Positions 8,074-17,405 are shown, counted from the first letter of the stretch. The stretch is 49,500 nt of DNA from Ruminiclostridium sp. (GCA_017935365.1 JAGBHT010000023.1:1-49500); one strand, 5' to 3'. Notes: generated by a model not told the origin, from the sequence alone. Numbers and translations are program-made.

Positions 8074-8685
8074 ATGGCAAGAAAAAATACACTTAAAAAG
8101 TGGGGTGTCGATTTGAAGAATAAAGATAAAAAGGAAAAAGAGCAGATAAAGAAAACGAAGTTTTCCGATATAGACCTTTTTGAAGAAGGACATGAGGAAG
8201 AGCCGGACGAGCTTGATCTTATAGACGGGCTTATAAAAGATCCTGCCACAACGCAGGACAAGGAGCATAACGCATATCTGCGCCTTATGCACGAATACAA
8301 GGCAGAATACGCAAAACGTGAAAAATGTATCAAAGTCGGGATACTGCTCATTACCATCAGTGCAGTTGTATTTCTCGCCCTGATGTTCAGCCTTGACAGC
8401 AAAACATTCTTCTTGACGCTGTGGATAATCTTCATTATTTCGGGTATTGCGGTAATGACACGGATAGATTACCGTTGCTACAAGTACGAAAAGATACTCG
8501 GCATTAAAAACACCGACAAGGAAGACGACCTTGAAAAGATGAAGAACGATATCGACAAGACGATAAGCAACGCAAAAACGGAGCTTGAAAACGCCAAGAC
8601 GAATATCGAAACCACGATAGAATCGGCTAAGAAAGACATCAGCCGTCTTTCCGGAATGAAAACGAGGGAGCAGGAAAACAGATGA
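8074..8685 (+). CDS. membrane protein with coiled-coil tail, unknown function
   Basis: 203 aa, not assignable to a named family. The N-terminus (1-80) is highly charged and cytoplasmic in character (many Lys/Glu). Two hydrophobic segments follow at about 90-110 and 112-130 (GILLITISAVVFLALMF and TLWIIFIISGIAVM). The last 60 residues are a heptad-rich coiled coil (EKMKNDIDKTISNAKTELENAK). The stop codon overlaps the start of the YhgE/Pip gene (ATGA), so the two proteins are likely made together and may interact at the membrane. Translation starts immediately after the structured leader, whose last stem covers the RBS. Confidence 0.7.
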   Translation: MARKNTLKKWGVDLKNKDKKEKEQIKKTKFSDIDLFEEGHEEEPDELDLIDGLIKDPATTQDKEHNAYLRLMHEYKAEYAKREKCIKVGILLITISAVVFLALMFSLDSKTFFLTLWIIFIISGIAVMTRIDYRCYKYEKILGIKNTDKEDDLEKMKNDIDKTISNAKTELENAKTNIETTIESAKKDISRLSGMKTREQENR

Positions 8686-10850
8686 AGACAATATTTAAGA
8701 TATTTTTAAGCGACATCAAGAAGATACGCACAAATCTTATGGCGTTTGCGGTAATGATAGGTATCTGCATACTGCCTGCACTGTATGCGTGGTTCAACAT
8801 TGCGGCAAACTGGGATCCGTACTCAAATACAGGCAATATCAAGATTGCGGTCGCAAACTGCGATAAAGGCACTAAGCTTGCCTCAAAGGAAATCAACATC
8901 GGCAATCAGATAGTGGATAATCTTAAAAAGAACACGCAGATGTGCTGGACGTTCGTAGATAAACAGCAGGCGGAAAACGGAGTAGTAACAGGCGAATATT
9001 ATGCCAGCGTTGTTATCCCCGAAAATTTCAGCGAGAGCTTCACAAGCATACTTTCGGGCAAGCTGACACGTCCGCAGATAACCTACACGCTCAACGAAAA
9101 GAAAAACGCTATCGCTCCGAAAATCACCGACAAAGGCGCAGAGGCTATTAAAACTCAGGTAAACGAGAACTTTATCGACACGGTAACGACCGAACTTGCA
9201 GGTATACTCAACTACACATCCGAGCAGGGCAACAAGAAATTCACCGAGATAACAGACAATATAAAATCAGCCATAGGCGACGTTATCGACAATCTTTCCG
9301 CTTTCCAAAGCTCAATTTTGCTGATAAGCACAACGCTTGACAGTGCAGATACAATGATTGCAAACACCAAAAAGTCTATCCCGGATCTTGAACAGCTTCT
9401 TGCTCAGTCAGGAACGCTTACCACATCGGCAAAGGACAGCATTACGGCAGTACAGGCGGTATCAACACAGATAACCGCCGCTACAGATACCGTCCTTAAT
9501 TCAATCGACACGCTTTACAGCAATACGGAAAGCAGTATTTCGGGCATCACGGGTGAGATCGCCGCCGATGCCGACAAAGCCGCCGAAAAGATAAGAACAA
9601 CAGCGGAGATAAACAGAAAAACAATTGACGCGCTGAATAATATCCGCACCCATGTTGTAACAGTCGGTGAAAAACTCGGAATTGATGTCAGCTTTATGAC
9701 CGATAAGATCGACAAGAATATCGAAAAGCAGAACGCGATCATCGACAAGTTGAACAACGGTGCTGACACTGTCAGCACAACAGGTCACGCACCGGACAAT
9801 TTTGAAAGTGACGTAAACAAGCTGATAACCGATTCAAAGAAAGATTTTGACGGCATAAAAAACACTTGGAACACTTCTGTCAAAACTGCTATGGATATCG
9901 CCGTAAATGAAGTGTTCAAGACGCTTGACGGAATTTCCGCACTGCTTTCTGACGCAGGAACATCTGTTCCGAATATCGAAACGGCTCTCACCGATGCTCA
10001 GAACTCGCTTGCAAGCCTTAAATCCTGCCTTACCGACCTCGATAAAATAATCGGCAACGCAAAGGATAAGCTCACCGATATGCAAAAAAAGGTCGATGAT
10101 ATAAGCAGTGACCAGGCGCTTATAGCTTTTATCGAAGAGGTTTCAAGTGACCCGTCATCTCTCGGCGAATTTATGAGCTCACCCGTTGAAATTAACACCG
10201 TCAAGGTTTATCCTGTAGAAAATTACGGCTCAGCCATGACGCCGTTCTACACGATACTCGCTATCTGGGTAGGCTCGATCGTACTTGTCGCCGTACTGAA
10301 AGCAGAGATCAGCCGCCGTGACATCGAAAAGCTCGGCAGTAATGTAAGACCGATACAGGCTTATTTCGGCAGATATATGATCTACCTTATGGTATCAATA
10401 ATTCAGGCGATAATAATCGCACTCGGCGACCTTTTATTCCTGAAAGTACAGTGTGAAGACCCGCTGTTGTTCATCATCGTCGCCGTTGTTTCGTCAATCG
10501 TATTCTCACTGCTCATCTACTCGCTGACGATCACATTCAGCGTAATAGGAAAAGCTCTTGCGGTAATTATCCTTGTACTTCAGGTTGCAGGCTCGGGCGG
10601 TACATTCCCTCCCGAAGTTCTCCCCGAATTTTTCCGCAACATTCTTCCCTATCTGCCCTTCAGATACAGCATAAACGCAATGCGTGAAGCGGTCGCAGGC
10701 GTATATGCACAGAGCTACACGGAAAATCTGCTCTACCTGCTGATTTACGTTGCAATTGCCCTCTTTATCGGCATAGTGCTTAGAAAGCCGTGCATAAGGA
10801 TAATGAAGTTCTTCAATAAACGTCTTGAAGATACGGATCTTATAATATAG
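8682..10850 (+). CDS. YhgE/Pip family membrane protein
   Basis: 722 aa with the classic YhgE/Pip layout. One N-terminal membrane helix (about 20-40) and the conserved ALYAWFNIAANWDPY segment come first. A large extracellular region rich in helices and Thr/Ser/Asp (about 45-520) follows, then five or six membrane helices at the C-terminus (about 525-705) resembling an ABC-2 permease core (ISRRDIEKLGSNVRPIQAYFGRY and GTFPPEVLPEFFRNILPYLPF). Homologues include the Lactococcus phage infection protein Pip and proteins near type VII secretion genes; the biochemical role is not settled. It is translationally coupled to the preceding membrane protein and ends at a strong terminator. Confidence 0.87.
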   Translation: MKTIFKIFLSDIKKIRTNLMAFAVMIGICILPALYAWFNIAANWDPYSNTGNIKIAVANCDKGTKLASKEINIGNQIVDNLKKNTQMCWTFVDKQQAENGVVTGEYYASVVIPENFSESFTSILSGKLTRPQITYTLNEKKNAIAPKITDKGAEAIKTQVNENFIDTVTTELAGILNYTSEQGNKKFTEITDNIKSAIGDVIDNLSAFQSSILLISTTLDSADTMIANTKKSIPDLEQLLAQSGTLTTSAKDSITAVQAVSTQITAATDTVLNSIDTLYSNTESSISGITGEIAADADKAAEKIRTTAEINRKTIDALNNIRTHVVTVGEKLGIDVSFMTDKIDKNIEKQNAIIDKLNNGADTVSTTGHAPDNFESDVNKLITDSKKDFDGIKNTWNTSVKTAMDIAVNEVFKTLDGISALLSDAGTSVPNIETALTDAQNSLASLKSCLTDLDKIIGNAKDKLTDMQKKVDDISSDQALIAFIEEVSSDPSSLGEFMSSPVEINTVKVYPVENYGSAMTPFYTILAIWVGSIVLVAVLKAEISRRDIEKLGSNVRPIQAYFGRYMIYLMVSIIQAIIIALGDLLFLKVQCEDPLLFIIVAVVSSIVFSLLIYSLTITFSVIGKALAVIILVLQVAGSGGTFPPEVLPEFFRNILPYLPFRYSINAMREAVAGVYAQSYTENLLYLLIYVAIALFIGIVLRKPCIRIMKFFNKRLEDTDLII

Positions 10851-10856
10851 CAATAA

Positions 10857-10897
10857 AATCCCCGACGAGCCTTTCAAATCGCCGGGGATTGAATTTT
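10857..10897 (+). terminator. terminator of the YhgE operon
   Basis: AATCCCCG (10857-10864) pairs with CGGGGATT (10883-10890), with inner CGA/TCG pairing, followed by GAATTTTT. Confidence 0.8.
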
Positions 10898-10929
10898 TGG
10901 CTATATTATGCTAAAACATTCACGAGAAA

Positions 10930-11007
10930 AACCCCGGTCGCCTGTTCCGCCTTTTAACAACATAATGTATGCTACACTTTTTGACGGCGGATTTTTTGTC
11001 CGGGGTT
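10930..11007. repeat. degenerate relative of the cloverleaf modules
   Basis: AACCCCGG (10930-10937) pairs perfectly with CCGGGGTT (11000-11007). Inside, TCCGCC (10946-10951) pairs with GGCGGA (10986-10991), and ACATAATGT forms a small palindrome. The 3' flank GGGGTTGTTATAACAT matches the tail following module B (GAGGTTATTATAACAT), and the 5' flank CTAAAACATT resembles the TTAAAATGTT that precedes modules B and C. It sits directly after the operon that the array precedes. Confidence 0.5.
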
Positions 11008-11118
11008 GTTATAACATATTCAGCTGAAAAGTCAAGAACTGTCTTAAACCGCTCCGCCGTTATTACAAACGGATGTAGCGGTTATAATATTTTTCTTGCA
11101 TTATAAGCTATCCTGCCT

Positions 11119-11520
11119 TCACTGAACAAATCCCGTTCTCTCCGGCAATTTTCCGCTACGCTGATATTCTGTACAGATATGAATAAGCAGTCTGTGCGCT
11201 ATGTAATTTTCTTCACCATATCTGCAACACTCATATTTGCAAGGCTTTTCTATCACTATATCACCGTCAGAAATTTTCTTTTGTATATCACAACAATGCG
11301 TTATAATTTTCGTCACTGTTTTCCTGTGATATTTTGAATATTTTCTGTGTATCTCAGGCTCTTCAAGCGAAGATTTCTTTATCCGGAACTTTCCGTCGGA
11401 CGATTCATCGTCTTTTTCTTCTATGCCTGTCACATTGATATTTCTACCGCCATACGAATAAACCGCATAGCTCTCGTCTTGTGCAATAAGCCTTGCACGA
11501 CCTGTTATTCCTACGCTCAT
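11119..11520 (-). CDS. hypothetical protein, cysteine/histidine-containing
   Basis: 133 aa. The start at 11520 follows GAGGAAG at good spacing and lies 7 bp after the stop of the metallo-beta-lactamase gene; a longer reading would begin inside that gene. No family is recognised. The N-terminal part (about 5-30) looks like a small beta unit (LIAQDESYAVYSYGGRNINV). The C-terminal half is basic with several Cys and His (ITHCCDIQKK, KPCKYECCRYGEENYIAHRLLIHIC), which could bind metal. No signal peptide is seen, so it probably remains in the cytoplasm. Confidence 0.6.
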   Translation of the reverse strand: MSVGITGRARLIAQDESYAVYSYGGRNINVTGIEEKDDESSDGKFRIKKSSLEEPEIHRKYSKYHRKTVTKIITHCCDIQKKISDGDIVIEKPCKYECCRYGEENYIAHRLLIHICTEYQRSGKLPERTGFVQ

Positions 11521-11527
11521 AGCTTCC

Positions 11528-12775
11528 TCACGGCTTACACCTCTTACACGGCTCATACCCTTGCGCTATCGCCCCGTCATAATCATTTGTATAGCCTTTA
11601 TTCTCTTCGCTCATCTGACTTACCGATGAGCAGCCTGCACGGTGTATCTTCATAGTGTTAGTATTCAGCACATACGAATAGCTTACGGGATTTTCTTCCG
11701 CAGGTTTCTCTGTTACTGTTGTAGCAGTTACTTTTGTTGTGGTTGACGCTTTAGTCGTTTCGGATTTGCTCTCCCCGGACGATGCACCGCCTGCCGCACT
11801 CGGCTCTGCATTCACGGTTATTTTTTCGCCGTCACAGGTCATTATTATATCACCCTGCAGATCGGTGCGGTAGATATTTATTCCCGCCTTTTTCAGCTTG
11901 TCGATCGTTTCGGTATGCGGATGACCGTAAGAATTGCCCATACCGCAGGATATGACCGCATATTCGGGGCTTGCCGCCGCAAGAAAAGCACTGCTTGTCG
12001 ACGTACTGCTTCCGTGGTGCCCTACTTTCAGCACATCACACTTCACATCAGCTGTTACCGTGCGTTCTTCCTCTTCCTCAGCGTCGCCCGTGAATAAAAA
12101 CTTTTTATCCCCGTATGTCAGCATTACCATAACCGATGAATTGTTAAGGTCACTGTAATCTTCCGTTACCGGTGCGATTGCCACAGCCGACAGATCCCCG
12201 TCAGAGAATATCTCCTTGCCTGCTATTCCGAGCGTTACCTTTGCTCCGCTCTGATCTATTGCGGTCAGCATATTGGTGTACGTCTTTGTGGTATGCGTTG
12301 CGGGACTCAGTATAACGTTTCCTACGATGAACGAACCGATAACATCAGCCATACCGCCGATATGATCGCTGTGCGGATGCGTTGCCACCACATAATCAAG
12401 CGAGCTGTATCCGCAGGAATATATGTATGTTGTTATCCTGTCTGCATATTCCTTTTCCGATGCGTCAATAAGCATAGTCTTGTCATCGGGCAATTCGATA
12501 AAAATGCTGTCACCCTGTCCGACATCAAGAAAATGCACTTTCATTTCCTTGCCACCGTTATCGTTTGTTACGTCATTGCTCTCGGCTTTGCTGTCAGATG
12601 AATTCATTTCGGTTTCGGGTGCAGATGATTCGGTTACCGATGAAACACTCGCCGATGAGCTAGTACCGTTTTCGGTTTCACTGCTGTAATCCTTATCGGA
12701 TGAAACCGCAGTTTTCACCGAGCAACCCGTCATCATAGCAAGTGCCAGTGCCAACGCCATTATTTTCTCTCTCAT
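11528..12775 (-). CDS. secreted lipoprotein with ComEC-like metallo-beta-lactamase domain
   Basis: 415 aa from the ATG at 12775 (RBS GAGGAG). A lipoprotein signal runs to Cys18 (ALALAMMTGCS), followed by a Ser/Thr/Glu-rich linker to about 75. The metallo-beta-lactamase domain starts MKVHFLDVGQGDS and carries the metal motif HPHSDH (133-138), the SSVMVML and GDAE metal-ligand region and VGHHGS. This is the hydrolase half of ComEC-type proteins without the DNA channel. The C-terminus after a Thr-rich linker is an Ada-like zinc-binding module (KIHRAGCSSV to EPCKRCKP). It is likely an extracellular, membrane-anchored nuclease or phosphodiesterase; substrate unknown. Confidence 0.82.
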   Translation of the reverse strand: MREKIMALALALAMMTGCSVKTAVSSDKDYSSETENGTSSSASVSSVTESSAPETEMNSSDSKAESNDVTNDNGGKEMKVHFLDVGQGDSIFIELPDDKTMLIDASEKEYADRITTYIYSCGYSSLDYVVATHPHSDHIGGMADVIGSFIVGNVILSPATHTTKTYTNMLTAIDQSGAKVTLGIAGKEIFSDGDLSAVAIAPVTEDYSDLNNSSVMVMLTYGDKKFLFTGDAEEEEERTVTADVKCDVLKVGHHGSSTSTSSAFLAAASPEYAVISCGMGNSYGHPHTETIDKLKKAGINIYRTDLQGDIIMTCDGEKITVNAEPSAAGGASSGESKSETTKASTTTKVTATTVTEKPAEENPVSYSYVLNTNTMKIHRAGCSSVSQMSEENKGYTNDYDGAIAQGYEPCKRCKP

Positions 12776-12797
12776 GATATCACTCCTCACGCTATAT

Positions 12798-12827
12798 ATT
12801 TTACCATATCAATAACCGCTTTGTCCA
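12798..12827 (-). promoter_or_regulatory. possible promoter of the lipoprotein operon
   Basis: Minus-strand TGGACA (12822-12827), 18-bp spacer, TAAAAT (12798-12803), about 25 bp before the start codon. Confidence 0.45.
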
Positions 12828-12873
12828 TATAAGAAAACAAATTTGCACCGTTTATTGTACAGCATAACAAAAA

Positions 12874-12903
12874 TACGGTCACGAGCCTGAACCCGTGACC
12901 GTA
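12874..12903 (-). terminator. terminator of clpB
   Basis: TACGGTCACG (12874-12883) pairs perfectly with CGTGACCGTA (12894-12903). On the minus strand it is followed by TTTTTGTT. Confidence 0.85.
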
Positions 12904-12916
12904 AAATTATTTATTA

Positions 12917-15520
12917 TCAGCTCTCATTGCATACAAGCTTTTTGCCGTCATAGTCTACCGTCAGCGTACTGCCGGGCGCTACATCGTCAGCGATAAGTTT
13001 TCTTGCAATAAGCGTTTCAATCTTACGCTGTATGAATCTCTTGAGCGGTCTTGCGCCGTAGTTCGGATCAAAGCCGTTGTCGATTACATAGTCCTTAGCG
13101 GCATCTGTGATTGCAAAGCCGACTTCCTTGTCCTCAAGACGTTTTTTCAGCTCGCCGAGCATAAGATCAACGATACCTGAAATTTCGTCCTTGCGGAGCG
13201 GCTTGTAGAATACGATCTCATCAAGACGGTTGAGGAACTCGGGTCTGAACTGCGTTTTAAGCAGTTTGTTGACCTCGTTTTTTGCATCTTCGGAAATTTC
13301 GCCCTTGTCGTTTATACCGTCAAGGATATATGACGAACCGAGGTTACTTGTCAGAATGATGATAGTATTCTTGAAGTCTACCGTTCTGCCCTGCGAGTCG
13401 GTTATTCTGCCGTCGTCAAGTATCTGTAACAGTATATTGAATACATCGGGGTGAGCCTTTTCAACCTCGTCAAGAAGAACGACCGAGTAAGGTTTTCTTC
13501 TTACAGCCTCGGTCAGCTGGCCGCCCTCTTCATATCCGACATATCCTGGAGGCGCACCGATAAGACGGCTCACACTGAATTTCTCCATGTACTCCGACAT
13601 ATCAATACGCACCATGCTGTGCTCATCGTCAAACAGTGCTTCGGCAAGAGCCTTTGCAAGCTCCGTCTTACCTACACCCGTAGGACCTAAGAACAGGAAC
13701 GAACCTATAGGCTGGTCGGGATTTGCGATACCTGCCCTTGAACGCAGTATAGCCTCGCTTACCTTTTCAACAGCCTCGTCCTGACCTATTACACGCTTGT
13801 GGAGTATATCCTCCATGTGGAGCAGTTTCTCACGCTCGCCCTCCATCAGCTTTGCAACAGGGATACCTGTCCAGCGGCAGATGATCTTTGCAATCTCTTC
13901 CTCTGTAACCTTGTCGTGGAGCATTGACGCAGACTTTGACTGCTCGGCAAGTTTTTCTTCTTCCTCAAGTTCTTTCTGTAACTGAGGAAGTTTGCCGTAT
14001 TTAAGTTCTGCGGCTTTGTTCAGATCATAACTTCTTTCAGCCTGCTCGATAAGACCGTTGGTGCTTTCTATCTCTTCACGGAGCTTCTGTACCTTGGAGA
14101 TAGCGTTACGTTCGTTCTCCCACTTTGCTTTCATCTCGTTGAACTTTGAACGCATTTCGGCAAGCTCCTGCTGTACCTCGGCAAGATGTTCGACAGAGAT
14201 ACGGTCGGTTTCCTTTTTGAGAGCGGCTTCTTCAATCTCGTGCTGCATTATCTTTCTGCGGATATCATCAAGTTCTGACGGCATAGATTCCATTTCCGTC
14301 TTGATAAGCGCGCACGCCTCATCTACAAGGTCGATTGCCTTATCAGGTAAGAATCTGTCCGATATATACCTGTCAGACAGCGTAGCGGCGGCAATAAGCG
14401 CCGAGTCGTGAATTTTAACGCCGTGGAATACCTCATAACGTTCCTTAAGACCACGCAGTATCGAAATAGTATCCTCAACTGTAGGCTCATTTACCATAAC
14501 AGGCTGGAAACGTCTTTCAAGAGCGGCGTCCTTTTCAATGTACTGTCTGTACTCGTTGAGCGTTGTCGCACCTATGCAGTGCAGTTCACCTCTTGCAAGA
14601 AGCGGCTTCAGCAGATTTCCTGCGTCCATTGCGCCGTCTGTCTTGCCTGCACCGACTATAGTATGAAGCTCATCTATGAACAGTATTATCTGACCCTCGG
14701 ATTTCTTGATAGTCTGCAATACCGCTTTAAGTCTTTCCTCAAACTCACCTCTGTACTTTGCGCCTGCTACAAGCGCACCCATATCAAGCGAGAATATCTG
14801 ACGTTCCTTTAAGTTTTCGGGGACATCGCCACGCACTATACGCAGTGCAAGACCCTCGGCGATCGCCGTCTTACCTACACCGGGCTCGCCTATCAGCACA
14901 GGGTTGTTCTTTGTCTTACGGGAAAGAATACGGATAACATTTCTGATCTCCGTATCTCTGCCGATAACGGGGTCAAGCTTGTTCTGACGTGCCAGCTCTG
15001 TTAAATCCTGACCGTACTTTTTAAGCACATCGTAAGTTTCCTCAGGGTTCTGACCCGTAACACGCACACTGCCCCTTACCTGCTCAAGTGCCTGTAAGAA
15101 TGCCTTTTCGGTAATTCCGCACTTTGAGAAAATATCCTTCAACTGCGAGTTCGGCTTTTCAAGAAGGCCTATAAACAGATGCTCTACCGAGATATACTCG
15201 TCTTTCATCTGCTTTGCCTTTTCTTCTGCGGCTGTAAATGCCTTATCAACATCGGGAGATACATACACCTTTTCGGGATCTCTGCCGCTGCCCGTTACCT
15301 TCGGAATTCCTGCGGCGCTCTGTTCGGTAAGCCTTGTCAGCTGTGAAGCGTCAGCTCCCATCTTTTTTATAAGCTGAGGAATAAGTCCGTCCTCAGCCTG
15401 AAGCAACGCAAGCAAAACGTGCTGTTGTTCTATATTCATATTCTGATACGAAACAGCAATACTCTGAGCTGTGCTTATGGCTTCCATCGATTTCTGTGTC
15501 AGATTATTAGTGTTAAGCAT
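12917..15520 (-). CDS. clpB: ATP-dependent chaperone ClpB
   Basis: 867 aa, full length for ClpB. It has an N-terminal double Clp repeat (about 5-145), first AAA domain with GEPGVGKTA and the [11 protein letters not shown]alker B region, and a long middle coiled-coil domain (about 400-530) that separates ClpB from protease-linked ClpA/ClpC. The second AAA domain has GPTGVGKTE and a C-terminal D2-small domain. There is no ClpP-binding IGF/L loop in view. ClpB threads aggregated proteins through its hexameric pore together with DnaK. RBS AGGAAG is present. It lies 61 bp downstream of a ribbon-helix-helix gene transcribed from a SigA promoter; I see no CtsR or CIRCE box, so heat control may be through that gene or absent. 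Confidence 0.96.
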   Translation of the reverse strand: MLNTNNLTQKSMEAISTAQSIAVSYQNMNIEQQHVLLALLQAEDGLIPQLIKKMGADASQLTRLTEQSAAGIPKVTGSGRDPEKVYVSPDVDKAFTAAEEKAKQMKDEYISVEHLFIGLLEKPNSQLKDIFSKCGITEKAFLQALEQVRGSVRVTGQNPEETYDVLKKYGQDLTELARQNKLDPVIGRDTEIRNVIRILSRKTKNNPVLIGEPGVGKTAIAEGLALRIVRGDVPENLKERQIFSLDMGALVAGAKYRGEFEERLKAVLQTIKKSEGQIILFIDELHTIVGAGKTDGAMDAGNLLKPLLARGELHCIGATTLNEYRQYIEKDAALERRFQPVMVNEPTVEDTISILRGLKERYEVFHGVKIHDSALIAAATLSDRYISDRFLPDKAIDLVDEACALIKTEMESMPSELDDIRRKIMQHEIEEAALKKETDRISVEHLAEVQQELAEMRSKFNEMKAKWENERNAISKVQKLREEIESTNGLIEQAERSYDLNKAAELKYGKLPQLQKELEEEEKLAEQSKSASMLHDKVTEEEIAKIICRWTGIPVAKLMEGEREKLLHMEDILHKRVIGQDEAVEKVSEAILRSRAGIANPDQPIGSFLFLGPTGVGKTELAKALAEALFDDEHSMVRIDMSEYMEKFSVSRLIGAPPGYVGYEEGGQLTEAVRRKPYSVVLLDEVEKAHPDVFNILLQILDDGRITDSQGRTVDFKNTIIILTSNLGSSYILDGINDKGEISEDAKNEVNKLLKTQFRPEFLNRLDEIVFYKPLRKDEISGIVDLMLGELKKRLEDKEVGFAITDAAKDYVIDNGFDPNYGARPLKRFIQRKIETLIARKLIADDVAPGSTLTVDYDGKKLVCNES

Positions 15521-15581
15521 ATCAAATCTTCCTTTCCTGCGGGCTTATGCCCATGTTTATGTTCTGCGGCATAACAGGCTG

Positions 15582-16250
15582 TTATACGATTATTTTAACA
15601 GCTTTCATATGCTCTTTGTATGCGGCGTCGACAAGTGCTATCGCCTGCTTTCTGTTATCTGCATTTTCAAAGTAAAGCTTGATCGTCCTGTCAAGGAAAT
15701 TGACATAATCCGCAATAGCCTCGGCTGTAAGATTGGGATCGGTGACCTTTCTCATATCCTTGAGAATAGGCTTGTTTAACATCCTCGTCATCTTGTCGTT
15801 ATCTATCTGCATTACTACGTCAATATCATCAAACTGTGCCAGATTACGGTGTTCTATACTTGCAAAGCAGGTAAGAAAATCATTCATCAACATCATCAGT
15901 GCCGCGTTCTGCGTTCTGAAGCTTACTTTCAGTCTGCCGAGATATTTGCCCTCACGCATAAGTTCTACGGCGTAACGTATTGTCGGCTTGTATTTATAAG
16001 GCAGCGGGCTTTTTATAAGCATTCCCCCATCGCCTGCCGCAGTCTGCAAGCGGAATATCTCTTCGTCAAAAAAACTGCTGATATTCTCCATTATGTTACG
16101 CATTCGTATTTCGGGTGTCTGCATTGAGAGCTTCTCGGCGAGTATCCTGTCAATAAGTGCCGAACGACTTGTATTCATTCTGTATGCCAGAGAGTCTATC
16201 GCCCGTACTATCTCGTCTGACAGCACCAGACTGTATACACTTTTACTCAT
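15582..16250 (-). CDS. ribbon-helix-helix protein upstream of clpB
   Basis: 222 aa. Residues 1-45 (YSLVLSDEIVRAIDSLAYRMNTSRSALIDRIL) form a CopG/Arc-type ribbon-helix-helix DNA-binding domain. The remaining 175 residues are a mixed alpha/beta region not recognised as a named family (LKVSFRTQNAALMMLMNDF, RTIKLYFENADNR). It is co-directional with clpB at 61 bp and probably shares its mRNA, so it may be an autoregulator of the clpB operon; that is inference from position. No membrane segments or signal peptide are seen. Confidence 0.7.
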   Translation of the reverse strand: MSKSVYSLVLSDEIVRAIDSLAYRMNTSRSALIDRILAEKLSMQTPEIRMRNIMENISSFFDEEIFRLQTAAGDGGMLIKSPLPYKYKPTIRYAVELMREGKYLGRLKVSFRTQNAALMMLMNDFLTCFASIEHRNLAQFDDIDVVMQIDNDKMTRMLNKPILKDMRKVTDPNLTAEAIADYVNFLDRTIKLYFENADNRKQAIALVDAAYKEHMKAVKIIV

Positions 16251-16314
16251 TTTTGACGATCATTCCTTTCATCTATGCTATCTATCTCAACAGCCTTTTT
16301 CTGACTGTGAGTAT

Positions 16315-16343
16315 ATTGTATCACACTTTTCATAACTTGTCAA
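16315..16343 (-). promoter_or_regulatory. SigA promoter of the RHH-clpB operon
   Basis: Minus-strand TTGACA (16338-16343), 17-bp spacer, TACAAT (16315-16320): close to the full consensus. The 65-nt leader contains no obvious inverted repeat of the CIRCE type. Confidence 0.75.
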
Positions 16344-16439
16344 GAGTTTTATATAAATTTTTTAACGAATTACTAAAACTACTTTAAAATTATTTTGTGC
16401 AATTTTTCACTTTTGCCTATTTACATCATAATCCAACGC

Positions 16440-16513
16440 AAACCGCCGATAAATTCAGATCGTCGGAAATTCGCCCGAGCAGACGTGCACATACAGTGTT
16501 GACGGTCGGTTTA
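16440..16513. other. intergenic inverted-repeat region, otherwise empty
   Basis: The 16251-16736 gap holds divergent promoters at its ends and no ORF. Between them AAACCG (16440-16445) can pair with CGGTTT (about 16508-16513), enclosing CCGA/TCGG. It faintly resembles the multi-hairpin elements elsewhere in the window, but the pairing is short. Confidence 0.25.
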
Positions 16514-16657
16514 GTACTGTCGCAAACAAATCATACATTTTAATAAGCTGATTATTTCGTCCTCAAATCAGTTTAGTCCTATGTCTGAAATCTGTATTTT
16601 GCCTAATACAGGTGTCATACTCTGCACCGACTTTATGCACATTACCAAATTTGCCTA

Positions 16658-16686
16658 TTTACAAACCGGATTCAAAGTGTTATAAT
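16658..16686 (+). promoter_or_regulatory. promoter of the P-loop/kor gene cluster
   Basis: TTTACA (16658-16663), 17-bp spacer, TATAAT (16681-16686), 50 bp before the start codon. Confidence 0.7.
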
Positions 16687-16736
16687 TACTTTTATAGAAC
16701 CATCCGTAAAAAAGCGGTGTATTGAAAAGGATAAAA

Positions 16737-17405
16737 ATGAACTTCAAAAAGATAAATATAATAACAGGTCATTACGGCTCAGGTAAAACCAATGTGTCGG
16801 TCAATATGGCACTGGATCTTGCCGCAAAAGGCGAAAAGGTCACGGTTGTCGATCTTGATATTGTAAACCCGTATTTCAGGACAGCAGATTTTAAAGAACT
16901 GTTCGGAAAGCATGATATCAGTCTTACCGTTCCGACCTATGCAAATTCAAATCTCGACATACCTGCTCTCGGCTTTGATATGAACGGTATCGCCGACAGG
17001 GACGGGTATATAATTATAGATGTGGGCGGTGACGATGAGGGGGCTAAAGCTCTAGGTCGGTACAAGCCCGTTTTTGACAGATACGACACACAGATGCTGT
17101 ATGTCATCAACCGTTGCAGGTATCTTACAAAAGAGCCGGATGAGGCTTTACAGCTGATGTATGAGATCGAAAACGCATCGGGTATGAAGTGTACAGGTAT
17201 AATAAACAACACAAACCTCGGCAGTGAAACCGACAGTGAAATAATTCACGGCTCTGTTGACTATGCGGACAAGGTGTGCCGTGCGGCAGGTCTGCCGCTT
17301 GTGGCAGTGACTGCAAAAGGCGAATATCTTGACGGCATTGAAAAGGCATATCCTATAAAGGTATATGTCAAAAAGCTGTGGGAAGAGTTCGCAGAGGAGC
17401 AATAA
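16737..17405 (+). CDS. P-loop ATPase of the MinD/ParA-like superfamily
   Basis: 222 aa from the ATG at 16737, which follows AAAAGG; a TTG 15 bp earlier is also open but lacks an RBS. Walker A is GHYGSGKTN (about residues 11-19), followed by VTVVDLDIVNPYFRTADF, a switch region with YIIIDVGGDDEGAKAL, and a nucleotide-recognition segment IINNTNLG. This is the SIMIBI class of ATP-binding proteins, related to CobQ/MinD. It lies 159 bp upstream of korD with the same orientation. A role in maturing or metallating the oxidoreductase is possible but unproven. Confidence 0.75.
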   Translation: MNFKKINIITGHYGSGKTNVSVNMALDLAAKGEKVTVVDLDIVNPYFRTADFKELFGKHDISLTVPTYANSNLDIPALGFDMNGIADRDGYIIIDVGGDDEGAKALGRYKPVFDRYDTQMLYVINRCRYLTKEPDEALQLMYEIENASGMKCTGIINNTNLGSETDSEIIHGSVDYADKVCRAAGLPLVAVTAKGEYLDGIEKAYPIKVYVKKLWEEFAEEQ

